A stretch of 5,927 bases of DNA from NCBI GenBank assembly GCA_003265975.1, contig QFBU01000076.1, positions 1 to 5,927 on the forward strand, in the 5' to 3' direction. Source of the DNA: Candidatus Marinamargulisbacteria bacterium SCGC AAA071-K20. Lineage in GTDB: Bacteria; Margulisbacteria; Marinamargulisbacteria; GCA-2716485; AAA071-K20. The translations under genes and the position numbers were made by a program. Shown in pieces: positions 5,085 to 5,927 of this stretch. The notes below the pieces were generated by a model. The model made no database searches. It was given only the letters and a program-made list of their open reading frames with translations, and was not told the DNA's origin. Each line of letters begins with the position of its first letter. Position 1 is the first letter of the stretch.

Positions 5085-5927
5085 TGACTATTAAAGCAAA
5101 AAATAAGACTTTTAAGAAAAAAACCACTTTAAACAAAAAGATACTTTTCCCATTTATTATTATTATTATTGTTCTAGCAGTTGTGTCTACCATTGTGTCT
5201 CTTTATGCCGTTTCAGAACTCATCAACAATAATCTTAATTCGCGTCTAAAACTTGAAGACAAATATATTAATGCTCAATTTAAAACTATTTTACAAAGTG
5301 TTAAAACATATACTAAAGGTGTTCAATATTATCGAAAGCCTGCCTCTGTTATTAATAAAAAGAGGGACGGTGACGCCTTACTTAACTCTCAACATTTTAG
5401 TCTTTTTAATTCTCTTGATTTTCTTGATCAAGGACTAAGAGATAATATAAAAGACTTTGTTTCTGACACCGAAAGAAAAGACACTTTTTCGCTTAATTTC
5501 AAAGCGATTTCTGAACATCCTGAGTTTCAATTCACCTATCATTTAAAGAATAGATTTCAAAAGAAGAAGCGTGTGTTAAGTTCAATTTTTACCTTTGACC
5601 AACATTTTTTTCCTTATTTTCAACTGGACTCTAATTCTAGTTTAGTTCTACTATTTGAAGACTCACTCCACGACATTCACAGCGTTACCAATGCCGGTCT
5701 TGTTAAAGAAAGACCTTACTTAACTCAACTTATCAAGAAGCATTTCCTTGAAAATAAAAACCAAGAACTGCCTTTCCTTTCAGAGTTTAACATTCAAAAT
5801 ACTACCTATCGGTATCTCATTAATTCTGTAGAAGGGTTTCCAACTTTGTCGTACGTGTTTATCGTTACTTCAAATCAAGCCTTTTACTATAAAGTAAAAT
5901 TAATTCTTGCTAGCTTGGCTGTTCTAT
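5084..5927 (+). CDS. Membrane sensor-type protein, N-terminal part (3' end outside window)
   Basis: A frame starting at GTG 5084 stays open for 281 codons to the right edge. The predicted N-terminus is very basic (Lys at 4, 6, 8, 11-13, 18, 19), followed by a membrane segment at about 20-43 that contains five isoleucines in a row (25-29). A polar domain of about 225 residues (44-267) then leads to a second hydrophobic segment beginning near 270, where the window ends. This layout is typical of bacterial membrane sensors (histidine kinase, diguanylate cyclase, adenylate cyclase or chemoreceptor) with a dCache/CHASE-like extracytoplasmic domain. The output domain is not in view and I recognise no ligand-binding motif, so the function is inferred from topology only. 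GTG 5084 overlaps the RlmB stop (TAGTG) by one base, a standard coupled start, and places the gene in the aminotransferase-rlmB operon. Confidence 0.8.
   Translation, partial: MTIKAKNKTFKKKTTLNKKILFPFIIIIIVLAVVSTIVSLYAVSELINNNLNSRLKLEDKYINAQFKTILQSVKTYTKGVQYYRKPASVINKKRDGDALLNSQHFSLFNSLDFLDQGLRDNIKDFVSDTERKDTFSLNFKAISEHPEFQFTYHLKNRFQKKKRVLSSIFTFDQHFFPYFQLDSNSSLVLLFEDSLHDIHSVTNAGLVKERPYLTQLIKKHFLENKNQELPFLSEFNIQNTTYRYLINSVEGFPTLSYVFIVTSNQAFYYKVKLILASLAVL
5156..5170 (+). repeat. (ATT)5 trinucleotide repeat inside a membrane segment
   Basis: Five perfect ATT units encode Ile25-Ile29 of the sensor-type protein. Gain or loss of units would keep the reading frame and change the length of the first membrane helix by one residue per unit. 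It may simply reflect AT-rich coding of a hydrophobic helix. Confidence 0.8.

Noticed and set aside
4975..5193. Reverse-strand hydrophobic open frame of 72 codons
   Set aside because: It spans the rlmB end and sensor start on the opposite strand; its hydrophobic and isoleucine-rich character is the mirror of AT-rich coding sequence.
5253..5438. Forward open frame of 61 codons, Leu-rich
   Set aside because: It is in a different frame inside the much longer sensor frame that starts at GTG 5084 and stays open to the edge.

Overview
This window is an ordinary-looking piece of a low-GC bacterial chromosome, with every supportable gene on the + strand. The lineage cannot be fixed from sequence alone. 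The family 4 uracil-DNA glycosylase, XerC-like recombinase, class III aminotransferase and RlmB-type methyltransferase are all bacterial in style. AT-rich composition, gene starts without Shine-Dalgarno sites and one orphan membrane protein would fit an under-sampled lineage, but this is inference. No phage, plasmid, CRISPR, tRNA or rRNA gene was seen.

Left block (1-1907): the C-terminal part of a family 4 uracil-DNA glycosylase enters from the left edge. After 30 bases comes a small M15-type zinc peptidase, whose likely ATG sits 7 bases downstream of a perfect TATAAT. Its 3' end overlaps by 8 bases the most likely start (TTG 1008) of a complete 299-residue XerC-like tyrosine recombinase with all six catalytic residues.

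Middle (1908-3103): about 100 bases with only weak hairpins lead into an unrecognised single-pass membrane protein of about 326 residues with an uncertain start. A 114-base spacer follows, rich in short direct and inverted repeats and ending in a good sigma70-like promoter.

Right block (3104-5927): three tightly packed genes form a probable operon: a 423-residue PLP-dependent class III aminotransferase, an RlmB-like 23S rRNA 2'-O-methyltransferase (11-base overlap), and the N-terminal 281 residues of a membrane-anchored sensor-type protein starting at GTG 5084 (1-base overlap) and cut by the right edge. The sensor's output domain lies outside the window.

The genes do not form one obvious pathway: DNA repair, wall peptidase and chromosome dimer resolution on the left; amino acid metabolism, ribosome modification and a signalling protein on the right. 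I found no convincing new multi-gene system. The best leads are the leaderless-style promoter/start arrangement seen twice, the orphan membrane protein, the repeat-rich spacer before the aminotransferase, and the truncated sensor gene.
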